A stretch of 64,000 bases of DNA, from assembly GCF_017874595.1 (NCBI RefSeq), contig NZ_JAGILA010000010.1:124001-188000 (forward strand). Direction: 5' to 3'. Under the pieces are notes generated by a model, which saw only the letters and a list, made by a program, of their open reading frames with translations, had not been told where the DNA came from and did not search any database. Positions 53,345 through 62,962 of this stretch are shown here, in pieces (the first letter of the stretch is position 1; every line of letters starts with the position of its first letter). This DNA comes from Sinorhizobium kostiense. Its GTDB lineage: Bacteria > Pseudomonadota > Alphaproteobacteria > Rhizobiales > Rhizobiaceae. The translations under genes and the position numbers were made by a program.

Positions 53345-56038
53345 TCATCCTTGGGGCAAATCGTCCAACCAGCATGCGCCCTCGAGGTGCGGCCGGGAGA
53401 ATATCTTTCCGATCTTCTCTGGAGCCTTGCTTTGATGATACCGCATATAGATCCGGCCATCGGCTCCAAGGTCGAGGATTTCGATCTTTCCCGTGTAATG
53501 TGACATGATGTATTTGAAGGTCTTTTGGATACCGCTTAACCTCTGGTTGACGCCGTGCGCGATCTCTAGACCCCGCCGCAGTGAAACCTGAAAGTGCGAT
53601 GCGCCTCTCACAGGCCTGCCTTGGAAGAGATAATAGGGGCGAACACCTATTTGGTGACACTTTGCGAATGTCGCAGCTAAGATCTGAGGATCGTCGTTGA
53701 CTTTCGAAAGAAGTACAGACTGATTAAGGAACTGCACACCTTGTGCCCGCAAAGATCGAATGCGATGCTCTGCATCGATCGAAATTTCCCCGATGTGGTC
53801 GAAATGTGTAACGATTACTGGGACCTTACCTGCTTCATGGATCCGCTGGAACAGAGCTGCTAGAGTGGGATCGTCGAATCTCTTGGGCTCGTAGGCGGCC
53901 ATTTTCGTGCCGAATCGAATCGAACTTAAATGTGTGATCGGCAGCAGATGATCGAGGATCTTGTCGAGCCTGCCAGTGCTGAGCACGAACGGGTCGCCTC
54001 CCGATAGGAGCACGTTCGTCATTTCGGGATGGCCGGCAATGTATTGCGCAACCTGGGCAAAATCAGGTGCGATTTCATCGGAGTCCTTGCCGACAAGGCG
54101 TTTGCGAAAGCAGTAACGGCAGTATGAAGCGCAACGGTCCGTCACCAGCAACAACCCGGTCTGGGCGTACTTGTGCTGAAGTCCCGGCACGACCGTATTA
54201 TCGTGCTCGCCGCTCGTATCCAAATTGCCGGGACTCTCGAACTCCTCGACTGAGGGCTCTATAATATACTTGAGCTGCTCATAGTAACCACTGTTGGTGA
54301 TCTGTTCACGATAGAAGGGAGTGACATGATAGCGCGTGATGTTGTTGGCTTGCAGCTCACTCTCCGGAACGACGCGCGTTCCCTCAATAAAATTCATTAG
54401 CGCAGTGTGTGAACGCGGATCCGCGATCGTGGGCGGTGCTTGAGGTGGGCAAACGCGAGGCGTCGCCGAGGTCGCCCGCGCGTTCAGCCCATGATCGCTC
54501 AGGCTTTGGTCCTCGTACGCGATCGCCGCCGGGTTTGGCTCCGGCTGCGTCTCAGACAGCTCGTGAATGCAGCCGTCCTGCGGAAGGGCCGCTTTTGTCG
54601 GGTTCGGCTCCACCAGCAGACAGTGACGTTCTTCCGCCCAAAGAAGCGGCGCCGACCAGACACGCTGCCCGGGGTCGGCCACCATCTGGGTTAGCACCTG
54701 ATGCAAATAGCTCGTTAAACGCTCGACCGTGCTCCGCTCAAACAGCGAGGTCGCGTAGATCAGCCTCCCGCGGATCTCCTCACCGACCATAGCAACCTGA
54801 AGCGCAAGATCATGTTGCGCGACACGATCGTCACCCCCGCCAAGGTACTCGACTTCCAATCCAGGCAGCTCCGCCGCAGCCCCAGCACTGTCCTGCCAAC
54901 CAAGTATAACCTGGAGGGTTGGGATGTGACCCAGCTTGCGCCGCGGATTGGCGCGTTCCATCACCTCTTCAAATGGCAGCTCCGGATTCGCCTGCGCCCG
55001 AAGCGCGGCGACATTCGCCCGCTCCAGCAATGTCTGCAGCGTTGGATTGCCCGAGAGATCGATCCGCATTGCCAGGATGTTGACGAAGCAGCCAATCAGC
55101 CCCTCGATCTCCGAGCGAGTGCGGTTGGCGCCCGGCGTGCCGATCACCAACTCGTCGTGACCCGACAATCGCCCCAGCACGAGGGCCCAGCCCGCGAGCA
55201 GAATCACGAACAGCGTCATTCCATGCCGTAGGCTCAGCGCCTTGAGTTGAGTGGTCAGAGGCTCGTGTACCACGAGGTCGACGTAGCTGCCGCTGTAGTC
55301 CCGCTGCGCGGGCCGCGGCCGGTCCGTCGGCAACTCCAGCACTGCTGGTACGCTCGCCAGTATCCGGAGCCAGTATTCCGACTGACGATACAGTACCTCG
55401 CCCGCCAGCCAATGACGCTGCCAAAGCGCGTAGTCCGCATACTGCACCGGCAACGGCGTCAGCCGATCCAAACCGCCCTCCCGGGCCGCGGCGTAGAACT
55501 CGCTGAGCTCGCGTGTCAGGATCCTCCGCGACCAGTCGTCCGAGACCATTTGGTGCATGGTGATCAGCAGCACATGATCGTCCGTCGCCAGGCGCACCAA
55601 CCGCCCGCGGATCAGCGGCCCAGCTTCCAGGTCGAACGCCGCTGACGTGCTATGGCGCAAAAGAGCCAGCGACGACTCCATATCCTCTGCCGCCGTTAGA
55701 TCGTCTCGTTTCAGCGGCAGGCCGACGTCTGCCGAACCGATTCGCTGGAATGCCTGGCCGTCCTCCACTCTGAAGGTGGTCCGCAGCACCTCATGACGCG
55801 CGACCAGCCCGTCCAAAGCTGACTGCAGGGCCGCGTCGTCCAGCTTGCCGCGAAGCCGAAGCCCCATCTGGATGTGGCAGGCCTCGCTGCCTCCTGTCAC
55901 TCGCGAAAGGGACCAAAGTCGCTGCTGGGCGAATGACAGCGGCACCCGCGACGGACGCGGCAAAGCCTCGATTGGCGGGACCACACTCAACAGTGCAGTG
56001 TCTATCGCATTGGTCTGGATCGTTTGAGTAGGTTTCAT
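53345..56038 (-). CDS. NRPS condensation domain fused to KamA-type radical SAM aminomutase
   Basis: An 897-residue fusion. Residues about 30-455 are an NRPS condensation domain (PLSFAQQRLWSLSRVTGGSE, RHEVLRTTFR, LIGCFVNILAMRIDL), but the catalytic HHxxxDG is HQMVSDD (162-168): the second His and the Gly are lost. Residues 461-522 resemble the first 60 of an adenylation domain (DGCIHELSETQPEPNPAAIA, then EDQSLSDHGLNARA). From about 540 follows a complete lysine-2,3-aminomutase-like enzyme: VTPFYREQITNSGYYEQLKY, radical-SAM Cys636/640/643 (DRCASYCRYCFRKRLVG), LLSGGDPFVL. The ATG at 56038 has AAGGAG 6 bases upstream. It could convert an alpha- to a beta-amino acid; the condensation domain may now only bind or dock a partner. 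The joint is in frame and there is no stop in 897 codons. Confidence 0.88.
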   Translation of the reverse strand: MKPTQTIQTNAIDTALLSVVPPIEALPRPSRVPLSFAQQRLWSLSRVTGGSEACHIQMGLRLRGKLDDAALQSALDGLVARHEVLRTTFRVEDGQAFQRIGSADVGLPLKRDDLTAAEDMESSLALLRHSTSAAFDLEAGPLIRGRLVRLATDDHVLLITMHQMVSDDWSRRILTRELSEFYAAAREGGLDRLTPLPVQYADYALWQRHWLAGEVLYRQSEYWLRILASVPAVLELPTDRPRPAQRDYSGSYVDLVVHEPLTTQLKALSLRHGMTLFVILLAGWALVLGRLSGHDELVIGTPGANRTRSEIEGLIGCFVNILAMRIDLSGNPTLQTLLERANVAALRAQANPELPFEEVMERANPRRKLGHIPTLQVILGWQDSAGAAAELPGLEVEYLGGGDDRVAQHDLALQVAMVGEEIRGRLIYATSLFERSTVERLTSYLHQVLTQMVADPGQRVWSAPLLWAEERHCLLVEPNPTKAALPQDGCIHELSETQPEPNPAAIAYEDQSLSDHGLNARATSATPRVCPPQAPPTIADPRSHTALMNFIEGTRVVPESELQANNITRYHVTPFYREQITNSGYYEQLKYIIEPSVEEFESPGNLDTSGEHDNTVVPGLQHKYAQTGLLLVTDRCASYCRYCFRKRLVGKDSDEIAPDFAQVAQYIAGHPEMTNVLLSGGDPFVLSTGRLDKILDHLLPITHLSSIRFGTKMAAYEPKRFDDPTLAALFQRIHEAGKVPVIVTHFDHIGEISIDAEHRIRSLRAQGVQFLNQSVLLSKVNDDPQILAATFAKCHQIGVRPYYLFQGRPVRGASHFQVSLRRGLEIAHGVNQRLSGIQKTFKYIMSHYTGKIEILDLGADGRIYMRYHQSKAPEKIGKIFSRPHLEGACWLDDLPQG

Positions 56039-56389
56039 CTGGAGCTCCTTGGCCGGAGACTGCGAGACCGTAATGGTGGTAACGGATATTTCACCGTGTC
56101 CACGCAAGCGGCGTGCCAACGAAGAGGCTGTGTGAGCAAGAGGGCAAAACCATGTGTTTCGCACCGCGCCGGCGGACCACTTGTGCCTCAGTGTGTCAGG
56201 ATGCGAACCAACGACGTCTTCAACCTGACACAGATAAACACGCAGCGGGGCGTCGAATGACGGGGTCGCCTCTCGTGCCAAACTCGAACGTCTGCTCAAC
56301 GATGGATAGTGTTGAAGAAGTCAGGCTTGTATCCGGAAAGGGTAGCTCGCTCAGGGCGTCGCAATTGAGGTCGACGTGACCTCCTCGCC
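56039..56389. other. Upstream region of the fusion gene
   Basis: 351 bases. The frame stays open upstream of 56038 without family resemblance. No nod box, NifA site or -24/-12 element is visible. A promoter is presumably here. Confidence 0.3.
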
Positions 56390-57745
56390 CTAACTGGCCG
56401 GGATCACCGTCCGCGGAACGCAGATCCTGGCCAATTTCCTCAAGTTCCGGGCGATGGCGGCGAGGTGGAACTCATCGCGGCCACCGCAGGGGTCGCGTAG
56501 TCGCAATCTATCGAGCTTCAGAATGCGTTTGAGGTGCGCGAAGAGCATCTCCAGCTTCTTTCGGCGATAGCGTGACGTTTGGTATGCGTCGGTTTTGGCG
56601 ATGTCGCGAGCCATAGATTGAGCGCGTTACCTTGCGCGCCGGCGTCTTCGGACAACAGCGGGGCTTAAGTACGCAGGCGTCACAATCATGCTTGCTTGCC
56701 AGATAACGTAGCGTGTTGTCCTTTTCCACACCGGTCCGCGGTGTCGAGAATCGCCGACGGTAATGCTGAAGAAGCTTACCACCTGGGCAGCGGTAGCTAT
56801 CGCTTGCATGGTCGTAGGCGAAGTCCTCACGCGAGAAGGTGCAGTCCTTGCGCTTGGAGTTATCGAACACCGGGATATGCGGCTCGATCCCGCGCTCATG
56901 CACCAGCCAGTTCAGCATCTCGGCCGAGCCGTAGCCGGTGTCGGCAATCAGCCGTTCCGACCACAGGCCGAGTTCGTCGTGAGTGCGCTCGATCATGGTC
57001 TAGCGGCCGTCACCTCGGCCTGACGTACGGCAGTTGAGGGCTCCACGTCCACGATGATGGCGTGCTCTACATCGATGAGGTAGTTGGTGCAATAGGCGTA
57101 GACAGCCGGGCCACCCCAAGAGGCGGTCCAGCGTGCCGCTGGGTCGACCGGCGAGATAAACTTGGGCTCCACCGGCGTGGCGGCTCCGAAGGCGGCATCA
57201 TCCAGGGTGGCGAGATACTCTCCCACAGCCCGCTTGGCTTTGGGGTCGAGGTCCTCGGCTGTCTCGATCCCACGCTGACGATGGGCGTCCGCCACGATCA
57301 TGCTGGCATCGACGGCAAAGCCCTCGCCGCCGACGAGGCCTTCTCTCATGCAGCGCCGCACGAGGCTCTCAAACAGTTCGCGCAAGAGATCGGCATCGCG
57401 GAAGCGGCCATGACGCGTCTTTGAGAAGGTGGAATGGTCCGGCACATCGCCCTCGAGGCCAGGCCGGCAGAACCACCGATAGGCCAGGTTCACGTGGACT
57501 TCCTCGCACAGCCGCCGCTCCGAGCGGATGCCGAAGCAGTAGCCGACAATCAGCATGCGGATCAGCAGTTCGGGGTCAATCGAGGGACGGCCGATCGGGC
57601 TGTACTACGGCGCGAGGTGCTGGCGGACACCGGAAAGGTCAACGAAGCGGTCGATGGCCCTGAGAAGGTGATCCGCCGGCACATGCTGTTCCAGACTGAA
57701 GCCATAGAACAGCTCCTCCTGCATCACACTTTGCTCGCCCATCAT
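56390..57745 (-). mobile_element. IS1182-family transposase, decayed
   Basis: From ATG 57745: MQEELFYGFSLEQHVPADHL, an in-frame TAG after RQHLAP, then PSIDPELLIRMLIVGYCFGI, RSERRLCEEVHVNLAYRWFC, DHSTFSKTRHGRF and GGEGFAVDASMIVADAH (catalytic Asp). A one-base deletion near 56996 leads to MIERTHDELG, IADTGYGSAEMLNWLV and CDACVLKPRCCP. A third shift near 56610 leads to the end RKKLEMLFAHLKRILKLDRL. All D-D-E segments can be found but not in one frame. Confidence 0.87.
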
Positions 57746-58026
57746 CGACTCAATCTCCTTCCGATAAGAAGACTGAACCAGTGCTTCAGGCTGTTTCAAG
57801 CGGGACTTTTTCAACACTCCCGATGATTTTCGGACGACGCTCGACATTCGCAGATTGCTCGCCAATTTTCAGGTTCGCTATGCTGGCTCTGGCGGCGTCG
57901 CTTTTCCGGAGGCCATATCGGCTTCGGAACACGCAATCTAATCTTCATTTTCCTGCAACTCGTCGGATTTTATAAGGCTTACCGGACGGAGTACCGCGCC
58001 AGTCCCAGCCGAAGAAGGGTTCGCCC

Positions 58027-58536
58027 ATGGTCGACGAGGCGTGGTTGCGCGTCGCTGCCCTCTACAAGATCGAGGGTAGCATCCGAGGTTGTGATCCCGA
58101 TCATCGCCGGGCTGTCCGCCAGAACTCGACCCGCCCGCTGGTGGACGAGTTCTTCACCTGGCTGGCAGCTCAGGCCGCGCGCGTCTCGCGCAAGTCCGAC
58201 TCGGCGAGGCCATGGCCTATATGCTGAAGCGCCCGGCCGGCTTCCGGCTGTTCCTGGACGACGGCCGCATCGACATCGACTCCAACCGTCGTCGAAAACG
58301 CGATCAGAAGTCCAGCCATGAACCCCCGCAATGCTCTCTTTGCCGGGCAACCAAGGTCAAGCGGCCGGAATTGGGCTCGTTTCGCAAGCTTGATCGGCAC
58401 ATGCAAGATGAATGGCGTTGAACCATACGCCTATCTGCGCGATCTCTTCATCAGCCTCGCAAATGGCCACCTCGCCAAAGACCTCGACGCCCTCATGCCC
58501 TGGGCCTATGCGCAACGGATCAGCACCTCAGAATGA
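58027..58536 (+). mobile_element. IS66-family TnpC C-terminal fragment
   Basis: Pieces in two or three frames correspond to the C-terminal part of an IS66 transposase: LGEAMAYMLKRPAGFRLFLD, DGRIDIDSNRR, and VEPYAYLRDLFISLANGHLA followed by DLDALMPWAYA. The catalytic-Glu region is scrambled. It is not the 3' end of the element at 19463, whose sequence differs. Confidence 0.7.
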
Positions 58537-58689
58537 GCTCGTCCGGGACTCCCCGACGTGCTCATAGGACCATCTGCAAGCTCTAGACTTGACCGTTGCA
58601 ACTGGAAAATCAATGGAGCGGAGACGCCGCATAGGCCGAGATCGCGACTGGTGTACTGAGCCGAACCGTGTGAGGCCAAGCCCTGGGGA

Positions 58690-58824
58690 TCTTATAGTCC
58701 ACTTCAGACCACCGAGGCACTGATCAGCATAACTGACGAAACCGAGGTCGCCCCAATACTGGATACCCGGAGTGATCGCGAGCTTCTCGGTTGCGTTGTA
58801 GCGATCGGAAGTGGCTACGTCCAC
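58690..58824 (-). pseudogene. Possible porin fragment
   Basis: The minus strand reads DRYNATEKLAITPGIQYWGD followed by LGFVSYADQ, resembling beta-strand segments of rhizobial outer-membrane porins. Only about 45 residues are present and both sides are unrelated sequence. The assignment rests on pattern alone. Confidence 0.3.
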
Positions 58825-58839
58825 TCCGGGCCAGCAAAA

Positions 58840-58946
58840 TACGTGTTCGGGTCAGATGCCCACACGCTGGCAAAGCTCAAGCAGTTCCGCCGGATCGCAA
58901 CCGGATACGACAAGTTACTCACGGGGATGCCGAAATACCGCGTGTA
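58840..58946. mobile_element. IS5-type scrap joined to the last codons of an ATP-grasp gene
   Basis: Plus strand: HTLAKLKQFRRIATGYDKLL (IS5-type C-terminal piece) runs directly into a 25-base stretch whose minus strand encodes TRYFGIP, the C-terminus of the two ATP-grasp ligases. The same order (IS5-type scrap, then ATP-grasp tail) is found at 50866-51990, so this is a third trace of that locus. Confidence 0.6.
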
Positions 58947-59219
58947 AGCATATTATAATGCTGTCTGTTTGATACTGCCTTCCTAGGTAGGTACACGCGG
59001 CCGACGTTTCCGTTTAAAAGTGCCGAGCCACCGCTAGAACTCCAGTTCGGCCCCAGGGTGAGGGATCGCATCTGAAAGCGGGCCAGTCCGGCATCGGCCG
59101 CACACGCCAGACGTGGTCATCCTGATGCAATTGATCATGCATCAGTTCAAACCAGGCCATCATTCAAGGCAGTCTTTCAACATCCTTGCTCTTTCGATGC
59201 TTAACAAGCTAACTACTCC

Positions 59220-60464
59220 ATGAAGGTTACAATGGAACGGCAGAACTCATACCCTGTTCTTTTGAAGATTCCTGGCCTATTCCCTCTGATACTTGCTGCG
59301 ACCCTATCCCGTTTGGCCGGACGCATGTTCGTACTCACATTGGTCCTGTTCGTGCTGGCGCAGTTTTCGTCTCCAGCCCTGGCAGGGTGGCTTACATTCG
59401 CAGCGATCGTTCCCGGCCTGGCTGTAAGCCCTGTTGCGGGCGTTTTGCTTGACCGCGTAGGACCGACAATTGCGGTCAGAATCGACATGATCGCCAGCGC
59501 TGTTTTCATCGCGGCGATCAGTTTCGCTGGTTGGGAAGGTTGGTCCAGCCCGCCGATCCTGTTCATCTTGGTGATGCTGTTCTCGCTGTCCGGCCCTTTG
59601 GGCGCCGCGGGGACCCGTACTCTGTTGCCGCGCCTGGTTCCCCCCAACACGCTTGATCAGGCCAATGCGCTTGACATCGCGATCTATGCTATCGTCGATG
59701 TCGTTGGGCCGGCGATGGCGGGCGTGGTCGTAACTTGGCTTGGGCCGGAAGCTGCGATGGCCATGATCGCCGCAGGCTATGCAGGTGCGGCAATCTGCTT
59801 GTCTCGCGTGCAACGCTTGCCGGGGTTGGCTTCCACACAGACATCTTTCCTGCGCCAAGCGATCGAAGGCATTCAGCTGGTATCGCGGCAGCCGACGCTC
59901 CGCGGCCTAGCCTTCTCCTATTCACTGTATGAGATCACGTGGGGCGCCCTCTACGTGGCGGTTCCGGTGTTCGTGGCTGATCACTACGCCACGGCGGTCG
60001 GCAGTTCAGTAACGGGGCTTTTGTGGGCTGCGACGGGTATTGCCGGAGGTGTGGGTGCGCTCGTCGCTGGGCATGTGCGCACCACTGGACGCGAGAGACG
60101 TGTCATGGCCGCCGGAATGCTCATCACAGGCTTTGCAGCATGGCCGCTTGCAGCGGAGTTCGGTATCTGCGGTCTGGCAATCGGCCTGATGCTCGCCGGT
60201 GTGATGTCCGGTCCAATCACTGTCTCGCTGCTGACGTTGCGTCAACGGCGCACCGATCCGCAACAGCTTGGCCGCGTAATGTCCATTTCGATAAGCCTGA
60301 ACATCGCAGGCTTCCCGCTGGGCTCAGCCATTGCGGGGACAGCAGTCACGCAATCCTTGTTAGCCACATTCGTTTTGGCTGGAAGTGCCTCTGTCGTTGC
60401 AGCCATAGCAACCGCCTCTATCCCTCCCGATACAGACCGGCGGCCGGAAGTTCCGTTGCTGTAA
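59220..60464 (+). CDS. EntS-like MFS exporter
   Basis: A 414-residue MFS_3 (EntS/TetV-type) transporter with about 12 helices. Characteristic segments: LSRLAGRMFVLTLVLFVLAQ, VAGVLLDRVGP, LSGPLGAAGTRTLLPRLVPP, NTLDQANALDIAIYAIVDVV and GRVMSISISLNIAGFPLGSA. Members export siderophores, peptides and drugs. No strong ribosome site precedes ATG 59220; an ATG at 59232 is also in frame. An almost identical but truncated copy lies at 23177-23942. It stands beside an ATP-grasp tail and an RpiR gene, hinting at export of an ATP-grasp product. Confidence 0.87.
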   Translation: MKVTMERQNSYPVLLKIPGLFPLILAATLSRLAGRMFVLTLVLFVLAQFSSPALAGWLTFAAIVPGLAVSPVAGVLLDRVGPTIAVRIDMIASAVFIAAISFAGWEGWSSPPILFILVMLFSLSGPLGAAGTRTLLPRLVPPNTLDQANALDIAIYAIVDVVGPAMAGVVVTWLGPEAAMAMIAAGYAGAAICLSRVQRLPGLASTQTSFLRQAIEGIQLVSRQPTLRGLAFSYSLYEITWGALYVAVPVFVADHYATAVGSSVTGLLWAATGIAGGVGALVAGHVRTTGRERRVMAAGMLITGFAAWPLAAEFGICGLAIGLMLAGVMSGPITVSLLTLRQRRTDPQQLGRVMSISISLNIAGFPLGSAIAGTAVTQSLLATFVLAGSASVVAAIATASIPPDTDRRPEVPLL

Positions 60465-60483
60465 ATCGCTCTTCAGTCCGCCC

Positions 60484-61045
60484 TCACCGACAGCTTGTGC
60501 ACTGCGTCGTCCGACAAGCTCGAAGACATGCTTCGCGAAAATCCAGACTTATCGGAACGATCTGCATGACATGACCGGCTGGCACGACACATGCCTTGCG
60601 GACCGCCCGCAGTATCTTCGCCAAGTGATCCGACTCGATATCGCCGGCGACGCGCACCACGACATCACCGATGACGATTTCCACGGTAGGACTTGCCACC
60701 GGCTCAACGCGCGCGAACTTGACCTTCTTCTTCGCGGTTTCCGTCAGGGGCGCAACCCGACGACAGTGCCTTGCGCCCCCACCCGTAAAGCTGCGAGGGA
60801 TACAATCCCTCAGCGCGCGCGATCGCAGAGACATTGGCTCCAGGCAACAATGTCTCGGCAATCAGGCGCTCCTTCTCCTCGTTCGGCCAGTCTCGCGGCT
60901 TGCGCCGCGCCCGCACCGGCGCCGCCGTCAAAACCTCCAATGTTCGCGGCTGATTCACACCGTCGCTTAGGATTCTCCGCATGCTTCTTGCAGAAAATCT
61001 CCCATCAGCGCGCCAAATGATACGTGGGGGTCCGTACGCGCTTAC
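60484..61045 (-). mobile_element. IS66-family remnant (tnpA and start of tnpB)
   Basis: The end at 61045 carries an IS66-type inverted repeat (minus strand begins GTAAGCGCGTACGGACCCCC). A tnpA frame from 60982 (DWPNEEKERLIAETLLPGAN, VSAIARAEGLYPSQLYGWGR) is shifted once and continues VEIVIGDVVVRVAGDIESDH, then LAKILRAVR. A tnpB-like start follows (ISLDFR) and is truncated near 60484. It represents a different IS66 subgroup from 19463-22571. Confidence 0.8.
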
Positions 61046-61233
61046 GGTCAAATGGGCTTCATCGGGCGGCTGCACCAGCACTCTGACCCTAACTGACTCC
61101 TGCTGACACCGCCGCCGTGATTTTAAGCTGCGCCGACCGCATATGAATGTCGTCGACAGCCTGACCCTCGAAATGTGGCCTTCTCGCGACCAGCAAATAA
61201 GCGATCTGAATTAGCCGCTCTGACCCAGGTCAA

Positions 61234-62121
61234 TCACAACTCGCGCATGCGCCGTGTCTCCAGGACATAAGTATCGAAGGATGTGAGGTGTGCTTCGTTC
61301 GCCGCCAGCGCTTCAAGCGCGCGGCTTCCGCGCTTGGCGGCAATCAGTCCCACGAGGCACTCCACCGCTGCGAATGCGGGAGTCATGGTATGAACTAGCG
61401 AAGGCATTTCGGTCGGAACGCGGATCACAATTTCGGAAATTTTAGTAATCGGAGATAACTCGCTGTCCGTCAAACCGATTAGCTTCACGCCACGCGAAAC
61501 CGCGAACTCGGCGACTTGCATTGTGTAACGACTGTACGGGGCAACAGTGACCGCTAGCAAGGCATCCCGAGGAGTGACAATTCGGAGGGCATCATTGGCC
61601 GTTCCGCCTATTCCGTCAATCAATATCGTGGGCGAGCCGAGCAACGATCCTACATAGTGCATCAGATGGGCTGCAGGAAAACTTGAGCGCAGGCCGATAC
61701 AAAAAATGTGTCGTGATTCCACCATGAGATCGGCGGCTCCTGCTAGCGCCTTGATTGCGGAGGGCTGCGCGAGCTCGCTTAGATGGCCCCCCAAGGCTTT
61801 GATTATATCGCCGATGAGGGCGCCATCTCCCTCGGCCTCTCGTCTTGCCGTTAATTCTTCTGCCCGCCCCGCGAAGCTCTTCGGTCGTTCCCTGATGCTG
61901 TCCGCGAACATCTCCTTCAATTCGTTAAAACCATCGAAGCCGAGGCGCTTTGCGAACCGCGTTAGCGTCGCTGGAGGCACTCCTGCTCGGCGAGCCTGCT
62001 CCCTCATCGACAGCAGTGCGACCTCCGTTGGGTGGTCGAGCGACCAACGTGCAACAACCTTCATTTGTCGCGGCAACAGCTCGTAGCTGTTCTTGATGGC
62101 ACTTGCGACGGGAACATCCAT
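61234..62121 (-). CDS. RpiR-family transcriptional regulator
   Basis: A 295-residue regulator: HTH_6 domain (LPRQMKVVARWSLDHPTEVA, ARRAGVPPATLTRFAKRLGF) and SIS domain (IFCIGLRSSFPAAHLMHYVG, LIGLTDSELSPITKISEIVI). It is similar to 44767-45732 and closer still to the remnant at 26011-26330, with which it shares the tail NEAHLTSFDTYVL-type sequence. Its ligand is probably a phosphosugar or amino-sugar-like compound. It may control the MFS/ATP-grasp module, with which it recurs. Confidence 0.88.
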   Translation of the reverse strand: MDVPVASAIKNSYELLPRQMKVVARWSLDHPTEVALLSMREQARRAGVPPATLTRFAKRLGFDGFNELKEMFADSIRERPKSFAGRAEELTARREAEGDGALIGDIIKALGGHLSELAQPSAIKALAGAADLMVESRHIFCIGLRSSFPAAHLMHYVGSLLGSPTILIDGIGGTANDALRIVTPRDALLAVTVAPYSRYTMQVAEFAVSRGVKLIGLTDSELSPITKISEIVIRVPTEMPSLVHTMTPAFAAVECLVGLIAAKRGSRALEALAANEAHLTSFDTYVLETRRMREL

Positions 62122-62962
62122 TCCGGTATTCCTAATCGAGAACCGGCAATATGGCCGTTTCTTTCACGTACAATGATAAGCGCGACGTCTTGATCGGGGG
62201 ACGCGCGACAGCACGTGATGCCCTCGCCGGCACTGGCCGGATCGCGCCGGCAGGCGCTGCACCGCCGCCGAGAGGCAATTCCACTGAGATCGCACACAGT
62301 TGTAACGTCGGTGACCAGCATCTGGCACGGTTTTGTCTCAGGCGCCTCAAGATTCTATTGCCGGATGCAGCGGAGTGCATATCAGCGGCGATGAGATCGT
62401 TTGCGAACTCAAGCAGCAAGGGTTTCATGAAATTGGTCCATGATCACTGAACTCCTCGGGGCACCGCTGACATCCCCACTAAATCATCAAAGCAAGATGT
62501 GTGCCAGGCGCACCATCCGCACTGCACCATCTATCCGTACCTGACGGCACGGCCCAGGCGACGTTTTGGTCGGATTTCGGACAGTCTTGACCGGCTTCGG
62601 ACACTAAAAGGGTTGCGGATAACCGCCCGGACGAGGTTCGCATCTTTGAGAAGGGCATGCTGATCCCCGTTCCTCCTGTTCTGGAGGGAAGCAGGCAAAA
62701 ACGCCTCCATCCGGATCATCTTCGAAGCATGGCCTCCCAGCGTTCACCGATTTCCGTCCACTGACAGCAGTGTCTCATCAAGGCGCTGCCGACAGAGTTT
62801 CTCATCGGTCCCCGGCCTTCTATGACCCGCCGGGCAGCACCGGAACGGCTACCGTGATTGTCTTGATCATCGGGCCAGTTCGAGCTACGCAGCGACGCCT
62901 CATCCGCGTGCGCTATCTCGCCGCAGTACAAAGAGATCGTTAATAGCTGCGTCGCCGCCTGT
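62122..62962. other. Intergenic stretch, nothing recognised
   Basis: 841 bases between the RpiR gene and ttsI, both on the minus strand. Short frames only. No tts box (GTCAGCTT-type) or nod box was found. Confidence 0.35.

Noticed and set aside
53345-56299. Longer 984-codon reading of the KamA fusion
   Set aside because: The extra 87 codons have no domain resemblance, while ATG 56038 has AAGGAG and begins just before the condensation domain.
58082-58110. nod-box-like ATCCGA...GATC...ATC
   Set aside because: Lacks the AATCGATTTT half and lies within an IS66 transposase fragment.
60581-60596. -24/-12-like TGGCACGACACATGC
   Set aside because: Lies inside an IS66 remnant with no gene downstream in that direction and no NifA site.
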